64,000 nucleotides of DNA from Bovifimicola ammoniilytica (lineage in GTDB: Bacteria > Bacillota > Clostridia > Lachnospirales > Lachnospiraceae). The notes under the pieces are model-generated. The model searched no databases and was not told the origin of the DNA. It saw only the letters and a program-made list of their open reading frames with translations. Both the position numbers and the translations under genes were made by a program. The stretch covers positions 186,001-250,000 of the forward strand of contig NZ_JAOQJN010000001.1 of assembly GCF_025567085.1 (NCBI RefSeq), read 5' to 3'. Below, piece after piece: positions 31,560 through 40,034 of this stretch. Numbering within the stretch: the stretch's first letter is position 1; the number at the start of each line of letters is the position of its first letter.

Positions 31560-32770
31560 TATGCAGTCTCCTTTTCCATTAACATATAGTAGAATTTCTC
31601 TAATTCTTCTGCATTCATAAGAACGGGAACAGGGTAAAGAGGATTAGCTTCTTTATCAGCATATTTTGATAATTCAGGAATGTCCTCTTTTCTTATTTCA
31701 CTAAAAGTATCACCAATATTAAAATATTTTTTCATATCCTTAATAGCATCGATGAATTTATGTGCTGCAGTTTCGTAATCATCTGTTTCAGCAGCAATAC
31801 CTGAATAAACTGCGAGTTCATAGAGCTTTTTATAAACGGAAGAACCATAATCTTCTAATACAAATGGAAGCAAGGTTGCATTTGCAAGACCATGCGGAAT
31901 ATTATATCTGCCACCTAGAGAATGAGCGACTGCGTGAACATAACCTACATATGATTTAGTAAATGCACAGCCGGCGTAGAAAGAGGCTTTAAGCATATTT
32001 TTTCGTGCTTCGATATCTGTACCATTATCATATGCCTTGTAAATATTTTCAAATATTAATTTAGTAGCACGAAGTGCATTTTTCCGGGTTGATTTAGTTG
32101 TTGAGCCACCGATATATGCTTCAACTGCGTGGGTAAGTGCATCCATACCTGTTGTGGCGGTAAGAGATGGTGGGAGACTTACCGTAACCTTAGGGTCTAA
32201 TACGGCATAAGCGGGTATTAATGGAAAATCATTTATGGCGTATTTATGTCTTGTATTGGCATCGGTTATTACTGCGGCAAGCGTTGTTTCACTGCCTGTT
32301 CCTGCCGTTGTAGGAATTGCAATTAATAAAGGAAGCTTTTTATGAACTTTTAATATACCTTTCATTTTTGCAAGAGATTGTTTAGGTTTGGCAATTCTTG
32401 CCCCGACAGCTTTAGCACAGTCGATACTTGAGCCTCCACCAAAACCTATGATTGCACTGCAATTATTATCTATATAAAGCTGCCTTGCCTCTTCAACATT
32501 AGTAGTGGTTGGATTGGCAACGGTCTTATCATAGATGAAATAATTAATGTTATGATGTTCAAAATGCATAATCATTCTGTCTAAAAGTCCGAATTTACGG
32601 ATGCCCTCGTCTGTAATAATTAGTATATTATTGATATTTTTCTTTTCAAATAAGCCTGTTAATTTAGATGTGCTATAAAAGATTTCCGGACATCTGTAAG
32701 GCATAAATGGAATGGCTATTTTAAAACATTTCTGAAAAATTCTGCAATATGCAGCTTTAAATTTATTCAT
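31559..32770 (-). CDS. Iron-containing alcohol dehydrogenase
   Basis: The 403-aa enzyme has the NAD-binding GFGGGSSIDCAK, the motif AIPTTAGTGSETT and the metal-binding histidines in HAVAHSLGGRYNIPHGLANA (with a further His/Asp upstream in MDALTHAVEAY). Members interconvert alcohols and aldehydes using Fe2+ or Zn2+. Paired with the aldehyde dehydrogenase it could detoxify or use an aldehyde in two steps. It overlaps the marR-type gene by eight bases. Confidence 0.92.
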   Translation of the reverse strand: MNKFKAAYCRIFQKCFKIAIPFMPYRCPEIFYSTSKLTGLFEKKNINNILIITDEGIRKFGLLDRMIMHFEHHNINYFIYDKTVANPTTTNVEEARQLYIDNNCSAIIGFGGGSSIDCAKAVGARIAKPKQSLAKMKGILKVHKKLPLLIAIPTTAGTGSETTLAAVITDANTRHKYAINDFPLIPAYAVLDPKVTVSLPPSLTATTGMDALTHAVEAYIGGSTTKSTRKNALRATKLIFENIYKAYDNGTDIEARKNMLKASFYAGCAFTKSYVGYVHAVAHSLGGRYNIPHGLANATLLPFVLEDYGSSVYKKLYELAVYSGIAAETDDYETAAHKFIDAIKDMKKYFNIGDTFSEIRKEDIPELSKYADKEANPLYPVPVLMNAEELEKFYYMLMEKETA

Positions 32771-33239
32771 TGTCAGAGTTCCTTTCTAATTCATAATAAT
32801 ATTTTTCTAAGTTTTCTGAAATGGTCGTAAGCACAGAGTAGAAAATAGTCCGGTTTTTATCGGAAATGTCTGAACCACCAAATGTAACTGCATTTACAAT
32901 GGAAGTGTTGACTTTCTTAGCATAGGACAGACCTTTGTCCGTTAATGTTACCTTGGCACGATATTTACGTTTATCTGCAGCTTCTGTATCAGAAATATAT
33001 TGTACAAAATCTTTTTCAAAAAGTTCGGAAAGGGCCCTTGAGATTCCAGCCTTATCCTCCTTGGCAAGCAGGCAGATTTCAGAAGCTGTAAGCCCCTCAG
33101 GGGTATTGTTAAGTAAATTCATACATGTAACGTGAGTTCCCTTAAGTCCTATTTTGTTCATTTCATATTTCTTGATTTTCTGTATGCTTTTGTATATAGA
33201 TGCTATGTCTGTTGTAAATGTTTCGAATCTGTCAGTCAT
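32763..33239 (-). CDS. MarR-family transcriptional regulator
   Basis: The 158-aa protein has a winged helix with the recognition region LTASEICLLAKEDKAGISRAL and wing DTEAADKRKYRAKVTLTDKG, flanked by the helical dimerisation ends. The ATG chosen has a GGAGG site directly in front; an earlier ATG overlaps that site. It heads the operon with the two dehydrogenases. Two near-identical palindromes upstream, one over the -35 box, are the likely operators, so it is probably an autoregulated repressor released by a phenolic, aldehyde or similar ligand. Confidence 0.9.
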   Translation of the reverse strand: MTDRFETFTTDIASIYKSIQKIKKYEMNKIGLKGTHVTCMNLLNNTPEGLTASEICLLAKEDKAGISRALSELFEKDFVQYISDTEAADKRKYRAKVTLTDKGLSYAKKVNTSIVNAVTFGGSDISDKNRTIFYSVLTTISENLEKYYYELERNSDNE

Positions 33240-33350
33240 ATATACCTCCATTCTGCATGTGTGGTGCTAAAAACTAGCTTAAAACAAGCAGCATGCACAC
33301 AAAATAATTGTCTAAACATAATTCTGTTTGAGTTATAAAGTTTAAATTTA

Positions 33351-33380
33351 ATTATATAAATATAGATGTTGAGTGGTCAA
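33351..33380 (-). promoter_or_regulatory. Promoter of the marR-adh-aldh operon
   Basis: On the minus strand TTGACC and TATAAT are 18 bases apart. The -35 box is part of the first palindrome described below. The leader to the marR-type gene is about 105 bases. Confidence 0.75.
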
Positions 33381-33420
33381 CAAGTTGAAGTATAACAATA
33401 AAATGTTGAGTAGTCAACAT
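33367..33420. promoter_or_regulatory. Two palindromic operators, probably for the MarR regulator
   Basis: TGTTGAGTGGTCAACA (33367 to 33382) and ATGTTGAGTAGTCAACAT (33403 to 33420) are close copies of one dyad, about 37 bases centre to centre. The first covers the -35 box of the minus-strand operon. The gap from 33240 to 33635 holds these sites, the promoter and the hairpin below, with no gene. Confidence 0.8.
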
Positions 33421-33513
33421 CTAAAATAAATATTAATAGGTGTTTCTGATATGTCTTTTAGATTTTTTAAGAAACTGTTTATGAATAGTTTAGCTTTACC
33501 TGAGATAATGAAT

Positions 33514-33554
33514 AATGTCGAATGGTGTAATTATCTATCATATCATTCGACATT
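33514..33554. other. Hairpin upstream of the dlt operon
   Basis: AATGTCGAATG pairs perfectly with CATTCGACATT around 19 bases. No T tract follows, so it is not a standard terminator. It lies about 80 bases before dltA and could be an operator dyad or a leader structure. Confidence 0.5.
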
Positions 33555-33635
33555 GAAAATAGAAATATCATAGAACAAATTTATTCATAAAATTTATTTA
33601 TGAGAGCTATCTATGAAATGGAGAACGAATTTAAG

Positions 33636-35156
33636 ATGAATAATATTTTAGAAATACTAGAAGAAACTGTTAAGAATCATTCAGAGAAAATTGCAGTTGA
33701 TGATGGAGAAGAAACTCTTAAATGGAGAGAGTTATTAGAATTATCCAGACGATATGGTACAACATTTGCAAGGAAAACGGATAGAAATAAGCCGGTTGCC
33801 ATATTAATGGAGAAGAGTGCTAAGACGTTATCTGTAATGTTTGGTGTCGTATATGCGGGCTGCTTTTATGTGATGATAGACCCGTCACAGCCGGCAGAAA
33901 GGCTGCAGCAGATACTAAGTGTATTAAGCCCGGAACTTGTAATTACCAAGTCAGAATTTATGGGATTACTTAAAGAAGCAGATTACGAAAAAGAAATATA
34001 TTTAGCAGATGAAGTTATACATACAGGAATTGATGAAGAATTACTTACAGGAATTAGAAAAGAAAGCAAAATTACGGATTTATTATATGGAATTTTCACT
34101 TCGGGTTCAACAGGTATACCAAAGGGAATTGTGGTAAGTCAGAAAGCAGTTGTAGATTTTATATCGCATTTCGTAGAAATATTCAGAATAAATGAAGAGG
34201 ATAGAATAGGTAATCAGGCACCATTTGATTTCGATGTGTCGGTTAAAGATATCTATTCGGCAGTAATGACAGGGGCTGCTTTAGTGCTTGTTCCTAAGAA
34301 ATTATTCTGCTCTCCAGCAATACTTCTTGATTATCTATGCGATAAGAAAGTTACGAATCTGACCTGGGCAGTATCAGCACTTACGCTTATTTCATCACTA
34401 AAAGGACTTAGTTATAAAGTACCAAAGGATGTTAAAAGAGTAATGTTTAGCGGAGAAGTAATGCCGGTAAAACAATTGAGATTATGGCAGGAGGCATTAC
34501 CAGAAGCTAAATTCGTCAATTTATACGGACCATCAGAGATTACCTGCAACTGTACATATTTTAATATAGGAAGAATGTATGAAGACAATGAGAAGATACC
34601 TATTGGCAAGGCATTTCCGGGCAGAGAGGTATTTCTAATGGACGATAATAATTCAATAATTAATGAAAGAGATAAAGTTGGAGAAATATGTGTAACAGGC
34701 GAATCATTATCCGAGGGCTACTATAATAATCCTAAGGAGACAGAGAAACGCTTTATTATGTATCCTCTGCATAATGACGAGGTTGTGAGGTGCTATAGAA
34801 CAGGTGACTTAGGTTACTATGGTGAAGATGGCGGGCTATATTTCTCAGGAAGATGTGATTTCCAGATAAAGCATATGGGACACAGAATTGAATTAGAAGA
34901 AATTGAAAGAGCGATTAACCGTATAGATGAAGTGGATAAAAGCGTATGCCTGATGGATTATAAGCACAATTATCTGGTGGCATTTTATCAGGGAAATGCT
35001 ATGACAGAGGATATTCACAGGGAATTGAAGCGAAGTATTCCAGCATATATGATTCCTAGAAAATTAGTACAGACAGAAGTATTTCCACTTAATAAAAATG
35101 GCAAGACAGACAGAAAGTATTTTATGGATATTATAGATAAGAGAAAGAGAGCTTAA
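33636..35156 (+). CDS. dltA: D-alanine:carrier protein ligase DltA-like (AMP-forming)
   Basis: The 506-aa adenylating enzyme activates D-alanine and loads it on the DltC carrier. It has the P-loop-like motif FTSGSTGIPKGIVVS, the A5-type NLYGPSEITCNCTYF, the RTGDLGYY motif and the C-terminal lysine region NKNGKTDRKYF. The internal ATG has GGAGAA ten bases upstream; ATGs 12 and 6 codons earlier lack a good site. Specificity for D-alanine is inferred from operon content. A different amino acid is possible because the next gene is a decarboxylase homologue. Confidence 0.88.
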   Translation: MNNILEILEETVKNHSEKIAVDDGEETLKWRELLELSRRYGTTFARKTDRNKPVAILMEKSAKTLSVMFGVVYAGCFYVMIDPSQPAERLQQILSVLSPELVITKSEFMGLLKEADYEKEIYLADEVIHTGIDEELLTGIRKESKITDLLYGIFTSGSTGIPKGIVVSQKAVVDFISHFVEIFRINEEDRIGNQAPFDFDVSVKDIYSAVMTGAALVLVPKKLFCSPAILLDYLCDKKVTNLTWAVSALTLISSLKGLSYKVPKDVKRVMFSGEVMPVKQLRLWQEALPEAKFVNLYGPSEITCNCTYFNIGRMYEDNEKIPIGKAFPGREVFLMDDNNSIINERDKVGEICVTGESLSEGYYNNPKETEKRFIMYPLHNDEVVRCYRTGDLGYYGEDGGLYFSGRCDFQIKHMGHRIELEEIERAINRIDEVDKSVCLMDYKHNYLVAFYQGNAMTEDIHRELKRSIPAYMIPRKLVQTEVFPLNKNGKTDRKYFMDIIDKRKRA

Positions 35157-36410
35157 ATGAATATAGATGAATTAGAAAATATTGCTGCAAATTGTAAAGC
35201 ACCTATGTATATATTTGATTCTGATATAGTTACTGATACGGTAGAAATGTTTAGAAGAAATCTGAATACAGCTTCGAAAGCCGATATTAATCTGTGTTAT
35301 GCGATGAAAGCTAATCCGTTCTTAGTAAGTATAATGAATGAATTAACAGACAGAATAGAAGTCTGTTCAATGGGTGAATTCAGAATATGCAGGAATAAGG
35401 AAATTACACCGGAGAAATTGTTGATTTCAGGTGTTATGAAAGACAGACAGGATATATATGAGATACTTGATTGTTATGGTGAAAGGTGCTTATATACAGC
35501 AGAATCGTTAATGCAGTATTCATATTTCAAAGAATGGTGCAAAGCTAATAAGAAAGCAGTTAATGTATATCTGAGGCTTACAAGCGGTAACCAGTTTGGA
35601 ATGGATAAGCAGACAATCAGAAATATAATAATGGATCAAACAAATGAAAATTACAGACCCAATATTAGTGGTATACATTATTTCTCAGGAACGCAGAAAA
35701 AATCAATGAAGAAGATTAGAGATGAATTAACTTCATTACAGGAATTTATCTGTGAGTTAGAAGATACGACAGGTTACCATATTGATGAATTAGAATATGG
35801 ACCTGGTATTCCGGCTGCTTACTTCGAGGGACAGGACAATGCCTTGGAACAGCACATAAAAGAGGTTGCCGATGTTATTAATGAGATACAACCGGATTAT
35901 AAGATAACAATTGAGATGGGCAGGGCATTTGCAGCAGGCTGTGGATATTATATGACGGAAGTTAAAGATATAAAGCATAGCGGTGATAAGAATTATTGCA
36001 TTGTTAATGGTGGTATGCACCAGCTTAATTATGACGGACAGATAAGAGGCATGTATATGCCCCATATCAGACATATAAGAAGTGCAAGCGTAGAATATAA
36101 TGAAACAGACTTCGAAGAATCAGACACTAATAAGTTAGACCACAACGAATTAATGAACACTGAATCTGTGAATAACTGGACTATTTGTGGAGAACTATGT
36201 ACAGGTAATGATGTTCTTGTGCAGAAAATTGCAATAGATGATTTGAAAGCAGGTGATAGGTTTGTATTTGAAAATACAGGTGCATATTCGATGACAGAGG
36301 GAATGGCATTATTCTTAAGTCACGTATTACCTGCGATTGCCATATACAATAAGAAAGATGGAATAAAAATCATAAGAAAAGAAATGGAAACTTATAAATT
36401 AAATATGTAG
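35157..36410 (+). CDS. PLP-dependent decarboxylase family protein (DAP/ornithine decarboxylase fold) inside the dlt operon
   Basis: The 417-aa protein has the fold-type III PLP enzyme layout. The PLP lysine is in LCYAMKANPF, the phosphate site in ELEYGPGIPA, then TIEMGRAFAAGCG, the CGELCTGNDVL motif with the catalytic Cys, and NTGAYSMTEG near the end. These match LysA/SpeC-type decarboxylases. It starts directly at the dltA stop and is followed by dltC, so it belongs to the operon. Dlt operons normally lack such a gene. It may make the amine or amino acid that is attached, or act as a racemase-like enzyme; the substrate is unknown. Confidence 0.85.
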   Translation: MNIDELENIAANCKAPMYIFDSDIVTDTVEMFRRNLNTASKADINLCYAMKANPFLVSIMNELTDRIEVCSMGEFRICRNKEITPEKLLISGVMKDRQDIYEILDCYGERCLYTAESLMQYSYFKEWCKANKKAVNVYLRLTSGNQFGMDKQTIRNIIMDQTNENYRPNISGIHYFSGTQKKSMKKIRDELTSLQEFICELEDTTGYHIDELEYGPGIPAAYFEGQDNALEQHIKEVADVINEIQPDYKITIEMGRAFAAGCGYYMTEVKDIKHSGDKNYCIVNGGMHQLNYDGQIRGMYMPHIRHIRSASVEYNETDFEESDTNKLDHNELMNTESVNNWTICGELCTGNDVLVQKIAIDDLKAGDRFVFENTGAYSMTEGMALFLSHVLPAIAIYNKKDGIKIIRKEMETYKLNM

Positions 36411-36438
36411 ATTAAAGTGAAAAATGGAGGATTAAGAA

Positions 36439-36666
36439 ATGAATGAATTACTTGAGATTTTAAATGATATTGATGACAGTATAGATTGGGAAAATGAGGA
36501 GGGATTAATAGACAGGCATCTCTTAGATTCATTTGGTGTAATTACACTTGTATCGGAATTAGAAGATACATTTTTAATAGAAGTGGAAGCATCTGAAATT
36601 GTACCTGATAATTTTAATTCAGTACAGGCAATGTGGAAAATGATTACTAGATTACAGGAAGAATAA
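36439..36666 (+). CDS. dltC: DltC-like acyl/D-alanyl carrier protein
   Basis: The 75-aa acidic four-helix protein has the phosphopantetheine serine in the LLDSFGVIT motif (family DS[LF]). It carries the activated residue from DltA to the membrane acyltransferase DltB. Position between the decarboxylase homologue and dltB and the GGAGG site support the call. Confidence 0.9.
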   Translation: MNELLEILNDIDDSIDWENEEGLIDRHLLDSFGVITLVSELEDTFLIEVEASEIVPDNFNSVQAMWKMITRLQEE

Positions 36667-36676
36667 AGGTGAAAAT

Positions 36677-38266
36677 ATGTCTTACAATTCAGCACTATAT
36701 CTGTTTATGTTTTTACCGCTTGTATTATTAATGTATCAGATAGTACCGAGAAGAATCAGACCACTTGTGTTATTGGCCGCGGGCTACACATTTTTCTATA
36801 TGATTAGCGGTAAATTACTTGTCTATCTGATTGGAACGACGATATTTGTACATTACATAGGCATATGGCTAGGATATCTCAAGAAGCAATGTCAGACAGA
36901 GCTTTTAAATGCATCTAAGGGTGAAAGTTCTAAGATTAAAAAGCTATATAAGAAAAGGGAAAAACACGTTTTAATTATTGGTATACTTGCTTTGCTTGCA
37001 GTATTAGTATATCTGAAATATTACAATTTTTTCGCCGGAAATATTAATATTCTTATTAAGAATATGGGTGGTCATTATGCATTTACCATTAGAAGGGTTT
37101 TACTTCCAATTGGAATATCATTCTACACATTACAGGCAATAAGTTATATGGCGGATGTGTATTGGGAGAAGATTAAACCAGAGGAAAATATATTAAAACT
37201 TGCATTGTTCTTAGGATTCTTTCCACAGATTATGGAGGGACCTATTAGTATGTATTCACAGACTTCAGATGACCTGTGGGCAGGCGAATCTCTTAAGATG
37301 AATAATCTGGCACAAGGTGGCATAAGGCTTGTGTGGGGATTATTTAAGAAGATGATTATAGCTGACAGACTTTTTATGCTGGTTACAGCATTATTTGATC
37401 ATTATGAGAAATATAGTGGTGCTTTAATAATTGTTGCTGCGATTGCATATACAACACAGCTATATATGGAATTCTCAGGATGTATGGACATCATAATCGG
37501 CAGTGGTAAAATGTTTGGAGTGACTCTTCCAGAGAACTTTAATCAGCCATTTGCCTCTAAAAATGCAGCAGAATTCTGGCGAAGATGGCATATGACTCTT
37601 GGTGTATGGTTTAAGACATATGTGTTCTATCCGGTGTCAGTTTCAGGAGTTGTTAAGAAATGGAATAAATTCAGTAAGAAGCATTTTAGTAAATATATTA
37701 CGAAATTAGGTGTATCTGCAATATGCTTATTTCCAGTATGGTTATTTAACGGTTTATGGCATGGTGCAGAATGGAATTACATATTCTATGGAATATATTA
37801 TTTTACAATATTGCTTATGGGAATAGCTATAGAGCCTGTCAGGGATTATATAATTAAGAAATTACATCTTAATGTAAATGCATTGTATTATAAAGTGCCT
37901 CAGACATTAAAGGCCTGGGTTATAATTTTCACAGGTGAGTTGTTCTTCAGAGCAAATGGATTGCGTGCAGGGTTTCATATGTTTGCGAGCATTTTTAAGA
38001 ATTTCAACATTCAAAATATATGGAATGGTACACTGTTGAAATTTGGTTTAGACAGAGCTGACTTTGCGGCAATTATATTTGGCTGTATTGTTGTGGCAGT
38101 AGTCGGATATATAAAGGAAAGGAACCTGTTAGGAGAGGGCGGACTCTGGAAAATGCGGCTGTCTGTGAGATGGGCAGTTTATTACGGACTGATTCTTTCA
38201 GTTATATTTTTAGGCGCATATGGAGTTGGTTATCAGCAGGTAGATTTGATTTATGCAGGATTTTAG
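36677..38266 (+). CDS. dltB: DltB-like membrane-bound O-acyltransferase (MBOAT)
   Basis: The 529-aa polytopic protein has the MBOAT landmarks: FWRRWHMTLGVWF and the catalytic histidine in NGLWHGAEWNYI, with ISFYTLQAISYMADVY and an early LLMYQIVPRR. It passes the residue from DltC across the membrane towards teichoic acid. It is somewhat longer than classical DltB (about 400 aa) and closer to AlgI-type MBOATs, with extra helices at the end. It overlaps dltD by 14 bases. Confidence 0.9.
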   Translation: MSYNSALYLFMFLPLVLLMYQIVPRRIRPLVLLAAGYTFFYMISGKLLVYLIGTTIFVHYIGIWLGYLKKQCQTELLNASKGESSKIKKLYKKREKHVLIIGILALLAVLVYLKYYNFFAGNINILIKNMGGHYAFTIRRVLLPIGISFYTLQAISYMADVYWEKIKPEENILKLALFLGFFPQIMEGPISMYSQTSDDLWAGESLKMNNLAQGGIRLVWGLFKKMIIADRLFMLVTALFDHYEKYSGALIIVAAIAYTTQLYMEFSGCMDIIIGSGKMFGVTLPENFNQPFASKNAAEFWRRWHMTLGVWFKTYVFYPVSVSGVVKKWNKFSKKHFSKYITKLGVSAICLFPVWLFNGLWHGAEWNYIFYGIYYFTILLMGIAIEPVRDYIIKKLHLNVNALYYKVPQTLKAWVIIFTGELFFRANGLRAGFHMFASIFKNFNIQNIWNGTLLKFGLDRADFAAIIFGCIVVAVVGYIKERNLLGEGGLWKMRLSVRWAVYYGLILSVIFLGAYGVGYQQVDLIYAGF

Positions 38267-39272
38267 AAATATAATAAAGGACAAAAGAATAAGAGACTTA
38301 GGAAAATGTATTCTATTTTTTACAATACTTATAGCAATGATTGTCGGATTATCTATCGGACTTAATATGCTGTCAAGAAAAAATGATAATCTTACACAGA
38401 GCAGAAATAAGAGCCTGGTCCAGATTCAGAATGAGAAAGAAGATACAGTTGACTTATTAGTATTAGGCGATAGCTTAAGTTTCTGCTCATTTGCACCGAT
38501 GAGATTATGGAGTGAATATGGAATTACATCATTTGTGGGAGCACAGTCAGCACAGATGATTAATGAGTCATATTTTATGTTAAAGATTGCATTGAAAACA
38601 CAGAAACCTAAAGTAGTTATAATGGAGACGAATACTTTCTTCAGAGCTCAGGACAAGTTAGACGGAGCAGTCAAATTAATAACTAACGAATTTAACTATT
38701 ATTTACCAATATTCAGATTCCACAGCGTATGGAAACCACTTCTGTTTGGTATGGATTATGGCGAAGAAAACTATAAAGGCTTTATGATAAGAGATGCGAT
38801 TAATCCATATACAGGCGGTCAATATATGAATGAAACTACGGATAAGTGGGAAATATCTGACGGTGTTAAATTATATGTGGACAGAATTAATGCTCTATGT
38901 AAGGAAAAAGGAATAAAGCTTATCTTAGTAAGTACACCATCGCCTAAGAACTGTAATTATCAGAAACATAATGCGATAATGGAATATGCTAAGGATAATT
39001 CACTTACATATATTGATATGAATCTTATGTTAGACGAGTTAGGAATAGACTGGAGTTTAGACAGTCTTGATAAAGGTGACCATCTTAACTTATCAGGTGC
39101 ATATAAAGTTTCAGATTATATTGGAAAATATCTGAGAGACAATTATAATATATCTGACCACCGTACAGATGAGGCTTATAAAAAATGGGAAAAAACTTCG
39201 GAAAAATATGAAAGTGCAGCCTTAAATAAATTAAATGCAATGGAAGAACAGTGGAAACAAAGTAAGAGTTAA
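38253..39272 (+). CDS. dltD: DltD-like SGNH-fold protein
   Basis: The 339-aa protein has an N-terminal TM anchor (CILFFTILIAMIVGLSIGL) and an external SGNH hydrolase-like domain. The serine is in VLGDSLSFCSF and the Asp/His pair in KGDHLNLSGAY. DltD-type proteins complete transfer of D-alanine to teichoic acids or act as its esterase partner. It is the last gene of the dlt unit. The C-terminal 35 residues are a charged helix. Confidence 0.82.
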   Translation: MQDFRNIIKDKRIRDLGKCILFFTILIAMIVGLSIGLNMLSRKNDNLTQSRNKSLVQIQNEKEDTVDLLVLGDSLSFCSFAPMRLWSEYGITSFVGAQSAQMINESYFMLKIALKTQKPKVVIMETNTFFRAQDKLDGAVKLITNEFNYYLPIFRFHSVWKPLLFGMDYGEENYKGFMIRDAINPYTGGQYMNETTDKWEISDGVKLYVDRINALCKEKGIKLILVSTPSPKNCNYQKHNAIMEYAKDNSLTYIDMNLMLDELGIDWSLDSLDKGDHLNLSGAYKVSDYIGKYLRDNYNISDHRTDEAYKKWEKTSEKYESAALNKLNAMEEQWKQSKS

Positions 39273-39311
39273 GAAAATATATACAGGCAGATACAGGAGG
39301 TGGTGCAGGAT

Positions 39312-40034
39312 ATGAGTAAAGAACATATTCTAATTATTGAAGATGATGAAGATATCAGAGAGGGTGTTCGCATTCTGTTAGAAAGTGAGAATTATATTGT
39401 AACAGAAGCAGAGAATGGGAGAAAAGGATTAGAAGCATTAAATGATACAATGGATTTAGTAATCCTTGATATTATGATGCCCGGAATATCGGGCTTACGA
39501 ACCTGCGAGGAGATTCGTAAAATGTCTAATGTACCAGTTCTTTTTCTTACTGCCAAGGCACAGGAATCAGATAAACTTATCGGTTTAATGGCAGGTGGAG
39601 ATGATTATCTTGCAAAACCTTTTTCATATGCAGAATTATTAGGAAGAGTAAAGGCGCTTCTACGCAGATATAAAGTATATATGGGTAAAAATTCCGTTAG
39701 TGAAGACAGAGAAGAGAATGCAGAATACATTGATATTGCTAACATAAGGATAAATCAGGAATTTAACGAAGTATATGTAAATGGTGTAGAAAAGGAAATG
39801 TCTGACATTGAATATAATATTCTATTGTTAATGATGCAACATCCAAGGAAGATTTTTTCGGCAAAAAATCTCTATGAAAGTGTATGGGATGAACCTTATT
39901 TCTATTCATGCAACAGTACCATTATGGTTCACATAAGAAAACTGCGTGTTAAGATAGAAGCTGACCCAAAGAATCCGCAGTATATAAAAACTGTATGGGG
40001 AAAGGGGTACAGATTCGATGCGTGCAACGAATAA
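39312..40034 (+). CDS. OmpR-family response regulator
   Basis: The 240-aa regulator has a receiver domain (IIEDDEDI, phospho-acceptor in VILDIMMPG, FLTAKAQ, LAKPFSYAEL) and a winged-helix domain ending in TVWGKGYRFD. The ATG chosen is preceded by AGGAGG at 11 bases; two GTG codons within the ribosome site are less likely. It lies 39 bases after dltD and overlaps the kinase gene by 17 bases, so this pair probably belongs to the dlt transcript and may control it, as in cationic-peptide responses. Confidence 0.92.
   Translation: MSKEHILIIEDDEDIREGVRILLESENYIVTEAENGRKGLEALNDTMDLVILDIMMPGISGLRTCEEIRKMSNVPVLFLTAKAQESDKLIGLMAGGDDYLAKPFSYAELLGRVKALLRRYKVYMGKNSVSEDREENAEYIDIANIRINQEFNEVYVNGVEKEMSDIEYNILLLMMQHPRKIFSAKNLYESVWDEPYFYSCNSTIMVHIRKLRVKIEADPKNPQYIKTVWGKGYRFDACNE

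Noticed and set aside
33514..33554. Terminator before dltA
   Set aside because: The stem is perfect but no T tract follows, so it was listed only as a hairpin.
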